Positions 60,031-64,000 of a stretch of DNA of 64,000 nucleotides are shown one piece after another. The position numbers and the translations under genes are program-made. This stretch comes from Gloeopeniophorella convolvens (taxonomy: Eukaryota; Basidiomycota; Agaricomycetes; Russulales): positions 62,001-126,000 of the forward strand of contig WTXD01000017.1 of assembly GCA_022496205.1 (NCBI GenBank), written 5' to 3'. Numbering within the stretch: position 1 is the first letter of the stretch; every line of letters begins with the position of its first letter. Below the pieces are notes generated by a model. That model did no database searches. It had not been told where the DNA came from and saw only the letters and a program-made list of their open reading frames with translations.

Positions 60031-61884
60031 AAAGGGCACGATCCTGCCATCGTACGTTGCCTTGCGCGTCTCCGCGTTGCCATGCTGATGGGCACGTATG
60101 TGTGCAGGTTGGGCGCGAGTCCGCGGCTGTGCTTCGAGAAATACGTCGACGTGCGTGCCACGTACCCGTCGCCACGCCGGCGCCGCTGCTGACCACGCGC
60201 GCCCCCATAGTCCGTCCTCGATCTCCTGATCCCCGGGCAGAGCCCCGGCATCAAGGAGCGGCTCGTTGATCTGTACGAGAAGCCAGAGATGCTGTTCTTC
60301 GGCCCGGACGGTGCGCCACTCTTCCACCCTGCCTTCTGCTCCCTCTCTCTGATCCGTGCGCGGGGTTATAGAGGGCACCGCGGACATGATGGACTGGGCT
60401 GCACGTGAGTCACTATCCCTGGGGCAGGGAACAGGGGCGGTGTACTGATGACGGTGGCGGCGTGTGTTCAGTGCACGCGCGCAAGCGCGGTGCGGACGCG
60501 TGGTGGAAGTCGTTCACGACGGGCAAGACCGCCGCAACGCTTGGCGGCATCCCGCACGACACGTACGGCATGACGTCGCTCTCGATCCGGCAGTACGTGC
60601 TCGGCATCTACCGCCAGCTCGGCCTGCGCGAGAAGGATATCACCAAGGTGCAGACCGGCGGTCCCGACGGTGACCTTGGCTCCAGTGCGTAACCCCTCTG
60701 GCTCCTGCTTTTTATATTGTTAATTCTGACGGGCGGATCGGATGTTTAGACGAGATCCTGCTGAGCAACGACAAGACGGTCGCGGTGATCGACGGCAGTG
60801 GTGTCCTCGCGGACCCGGCGGGTATCAACCGCGAGGAGCTCGTGCGCCTCGCGAAGCTCCGCGTGCCCGTCGAGAACTTTGACAAGTCCAAGCTGAGCAA
60901 GGACGGCTACCTCGTGCGCGTGGAGGACCAGGACGTGAAGCTGCCCTGTGCGTCCCTCCGCCGTGTCGTGTGTGCTGGACTAGGGGCTGACGTGTGCGCG
61001 CAGCGGGCGAGGTCGTCCTGGACGGCACGGACTTCCGCAACGGCGCCCACCTGCGTTTCAAGGCGGACATTCTCGTGCCGTGTGGCGGGCGGCCCGAGGC
61101 GGTGAACATCTCGAACGTCGCCGCGCTCGTCGACGCGGAGGGCAAGCCACACTTCAAGTACGTCGTCGAGGGCGCGAACCTGTTCTTCACGCAGCAGGCG
61201 CGGCTCTTCCTCGAGAAGCGCAAGGTCGTGCTCTTCAAGGACTCGAGCGCGAACAAAGGTGCGCCTCACTCGTGTCGCTGCCCGCGTCTGATCTCACCTG
61301 ACCCCCCGCGCGCACGTGACAGGCGGCGTGACGAGCTCGTCGCTCGAGGTCCTCGCCGGCCTCGCGCTCACGACGGACGAGTACGTCCAGCTGATGACCT
61401 TCAAGGATGCCGCGACGCCCCCGGAGTTCTACACGCGCTACGTGCGCGACATCCAGGCGAAGATCTCCGAGAACGCCGCGGCCGAGTTTGCGTGCATCTG
61501 GCGCGAGCACGCGCGGCTCGGCGGCGCCAAGGCGCGCACGACGATCTCGGACGAGCTCTCGAGCACGCTCAACGCGCTCCAGGCCGAGCTTGAGGGCTCG
61601 GACCTGTTCGACGACCTCCCGAGCCGCCGCGGCGTGCTGCGCCGCGCGATGCCCGCGAGCCTCGTCGAGCAGATCGGGCTCGACAAGCTCCTGGAGCGCC
61701 TGCCGGAGACGTACCAGCGCGCGCTATTCTCGAGCTGGGTCGCGTCCCATTTCGTGCGTACTTTCGAATCGCCGGTCCTCGCCGCTAGGGATGCCACGTA
61801 CTGACTGGGGCGCAGATTTACAAGTACGGCGTGCAGGCGTCGAGCGTGGACTTCTTCCACTTTGCGCGCGACCTTGCGCAGTGA
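57686..61884 (+). CDS. NAD-dependent glutamate dehydrogenase (GDH2 type)
   Basis: Eighteen exons, 57686-57907 through 61816-61884, encode 1054 aa, the normal length of the fungal ~115-kDa enzyme. It catalyses glutamate + NAD+ to 2-oxoglutarate + NH4+ + NADH, the catabolic direction in nitrogen metabolism. Visible blocks are FNGITII-like EQFSNGITIISLYLNP in the long N-terminal regulatory part, then the catalytic core RFRDVARGGIRIVRSRNKEN, LKNKDIPEGGAKGTIL (catalytic Lys), FFGPDEGTADMMDWAA, TGGPDGDLGSNEILLSNDK (nucleotide binding), KADILVPCGGRPEAVNISNV, and KYVVEGANLFFTQQARLFLE. All 17 introns keep phase, with several tiny exons (27, 33 and 43 nt). Most donors are GTGCGT. The upstream GTG frame at 57674 is ignored. 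Confidence 0.95.
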
Positions 61885-64000
61885 GGGCCGGGCTCGCTCG
61901 GAGAGGGTAGTTGGGGCAAAAGCTGCGCGGAGTAGAGAGGGTCCGCGCGTCAGATATCATTACACTAATACGGGGCGGACTGTCCGATGAAAGAGAAGTT
62001 GATCACGGTTGTAAAGTACTTTTTTCTTGCCTTTCTTGTTGCGTATACAAATATCATCTGTCTCTGGGTTGTTTGTAGTTCCCTGCGTTGTGGTATTGTA
62101 GGTCCATAGGCGCACGCATGTGGCGTAAGATCGGTCAACTTGCCGCCAGTCCTGTACAGAGTATGTAACGTCATATGTTACATACAGCTAGGATCATATA
62201 GTAACTGTAACTACTGGCCGCAGCTAGTACCGGTACTTACAATAGCGGAGGCCGAGCCTGCGCGGGCGCTGGTACAGCTCCGTCCGTCTTGTTGGCACTA
62301 CTTGGCCCCGTCGTTTCCGCCGGTGCCGCGAGCAACAAGTGCAGCGTGCACCACCGCGAGGCACTGCTGTACGCCTTGCGGCCCGCGCTGGAGGTAGGCG
62401 CTGGTTTTCGAAAAGAAGCCTGGTTGCTTCCAGCACATGTGGATGAGCGAGGTCCGCGGGGCCCTGAAAATGACGACCAAACTCCGGGGTCGCTGGGCCT
62501 CCGGGTTGGCTTCCTGGCGCGCACGCTGGCCCCAGCGCGGCTTTGGATTTAGGCCAGCCCTGTTGGGAGCTCTTTTGTTCACATCTCTGAGAGTGCTATC
62601 GCGGTGTAAAGTTGACACTTGGATGCTCCGAGCTCAGTACTATACGTATGGCCTCATGAACCCATGCGGGCTGGTAATGGCCCTTATAATCAAACAGATC
62701 GACTATCATCTGTGATTACTAATTTGGTCTGCACGTGGAGACTAGTAATGGCCGCCCATCTCCGGTATTTGGGGGCCCGGTTGCCCGTGAAACAATATAG
62801 GCCTGCGCAGCAAAGCGCGCCCTCGATCACGTCGCGCCCGGGAGCATTATCTTCAACGTTCAAACGTTCAATGTCCAATGAAGACAAGGTGGGAGCCCCT
62901 GTGTAAAAGTCTAGGGTTGCTCTCAGTTGCCAGAAGCAAATTTCATGCCACCGGAGGTGTGAGCTCCCTAGAGGCTGTGGAGAAAATCGCATGATGTTTT
63001 CACCGTGCATGAATGATACACACGCCGACACGGGTGGTCGTCTTGAGGCAGTCTCGCTCTGGCCCTTGGCAGAGCGAGGTCACTGTGGCTCCTCCCCCGA
63101 ACCCTTGCTGAACCCGGGGCGTGGGTGGAGCGGTCCATCCCCGTTGGAGTCGAGGCTCATGGTTTTTGGTTTGTAATGGTAGTGAAGTATTGTGCGTGGC
63201 AAGAATTTATCGTGGCAAGAATTCGGAGGTGTCGAACGGCTGCGGATCGGAGTCCATCGGTCCGAACGTATTATGTACGCATGGTCATGTGAGAACCGTG
63301 GGTCGAAGCTCCCAAATACAGGCATTGGAATCTGGATATGTCATCGCGCTGTCATCGCCAACGCCGAACCGGAAACGGCTTACTCTCTCTTACCAACTCG
63401 ACGATCCGAGTCTCGCCTCCGAACATCTTTTTTTTTTGCATCGGTGCGCTCGAAACAGTTCATGGGGCTCTCTCATACTGTTATCAGACATCTGGAGTCT
63501 GGCATCAGAAATGGCGGTGACGTCTCGTATTGGGGGGCCAGCAGGTCTGATGCAGGTGTCTAAGTGTTGTCATTTGTGGCGTACTCGTCGTCGGCGCGAG
63601 CCAAGACCTATCGGCTATGCTCGACGACGATGGTCACTAGTGGTCTCTCCGGCAATGCCTACGACCTCCACAGACCTCCACCGACCCCCAAGTAGTGCAC
63701 CGTTAGTTGCACCGCTCGTCACCCCTCCTCCAGTGGTACTAGTCCACTCTCAGGGGTCGTTCTTGCATCGACTCGCCCTCTGGTCCCAGGTGTGTCCCGC
63801 TCAACGGCGAATTACAACACCAGGGAAGAAGCCGCTGCCTGGGATGGGTGCGGTTTTACTGCGTCGGCCAGGCTTGGTGTACATTTGCATCGGGTTGGTA
63901 GGGTCCCCACCGGGAGGACCTTGGCCGCTGTGCGTACTGCTATCCGATGTCATCGGCGCCAGAAATCGCAAAGGCGGTGACGGACGCTGCTTGCTCGATG
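61885..64000. other. No supported gene (right end)
   Basis: After the GDH stop the DNA drops to lower GC. No convincing frame was found over 2.1 kb. A 13-bp direct repeat (CGTGGCAAGAATT) occurs twice near 63194-63222, and a T9 run lies near 63430. A gene starting beyond the window may use the right edge. Confidence 0.45.

Overview
This 64 kb window is nuclear DNA from a filamentous basidiomycete, most likely a wood-decaying member of the Agaricomycetes (Polyporales-like). The evidence is dense genes on both strands broken by many 45-70 nt GT-AG introns, two class II manganese peroxidases, clustered F-box genes, an EF-hand/ZZ-finger protein, an SRPK-type kinase and a small secreted protein. 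No rRNA, tRNA, CRISPR array or intact transposon was seen. Several spliced models were checked by hand and close in frame: hydrolase 305 aa, L1 protein 604 aa, CaaX protein 614 aa, M64 peptidase 593 aa, MnPs 362 and 363 aa, SRPK 433 aa, berberine-bridge oxidase 589 aa, NAD-GDH 1054 aa.

Layout. 1-2.5 kb: no convincing gene. 2.5-6.0 kb: a divergent pair, an alpha/beta hydrolase (-) and a ribosomal-L1-fold ribosome-biogenesis protein (+). 6-9 kb: mostly non-coding, turning very GC-rich. 9-16.6 kb: a strongly GC-rich block with a small orphan protein, an HLH-like protein, a long disordered protein ending in a CaaX box, and a secreted M64 metallopeptidase. 16.6-21 kb: spacer, an orphan 160-aa protein and a small secreted protein. 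21.2-24 kb: the exosome exonuclease Rrp6, with several frame breaks. 24.4-29.2 kb: a large EF-hand/ZZ-finger protein, also with frame breaks. 29.6-37 kb: a kinase-like protein lacking the catalytic Asp, then a tandem duplication carrying two manganese peroxidases, a remnant of a third, and a displaced piece of the kinase-like gene. 37.7-43.5 kb: three F-box genes. 44-45.6 kb: an SRPK-type kinase, with a decayed copy of its 3' end at 48.5 kb. 47.4 kb: a small orphan gene. 50.2-52.5 kb: a Ser/Pro-rich protein with two C-terminal membrane segments. 53.2-55.2 kb: a secreted FAD oxidase. 57.7-61.9 kb: NAD-dependent glutamate dehydrogenase. The last 2 kb shows no gene.

Functionally the window mixes housekeeping genes (ribosome biogenesis, RNA exosome, nitrogen metabolism) with lifestyle genes. 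The two MnPs would oxidise Mn(II) during lignin attack. The secreted FAD oxidase could supply H2O2 to such enzymes (inference only). The F-box, kinase and MnP neighbourhood (29-50 kb) shows repeated segmental duplication and decay, typical of an accessory, fast-evolving part of such a genome.
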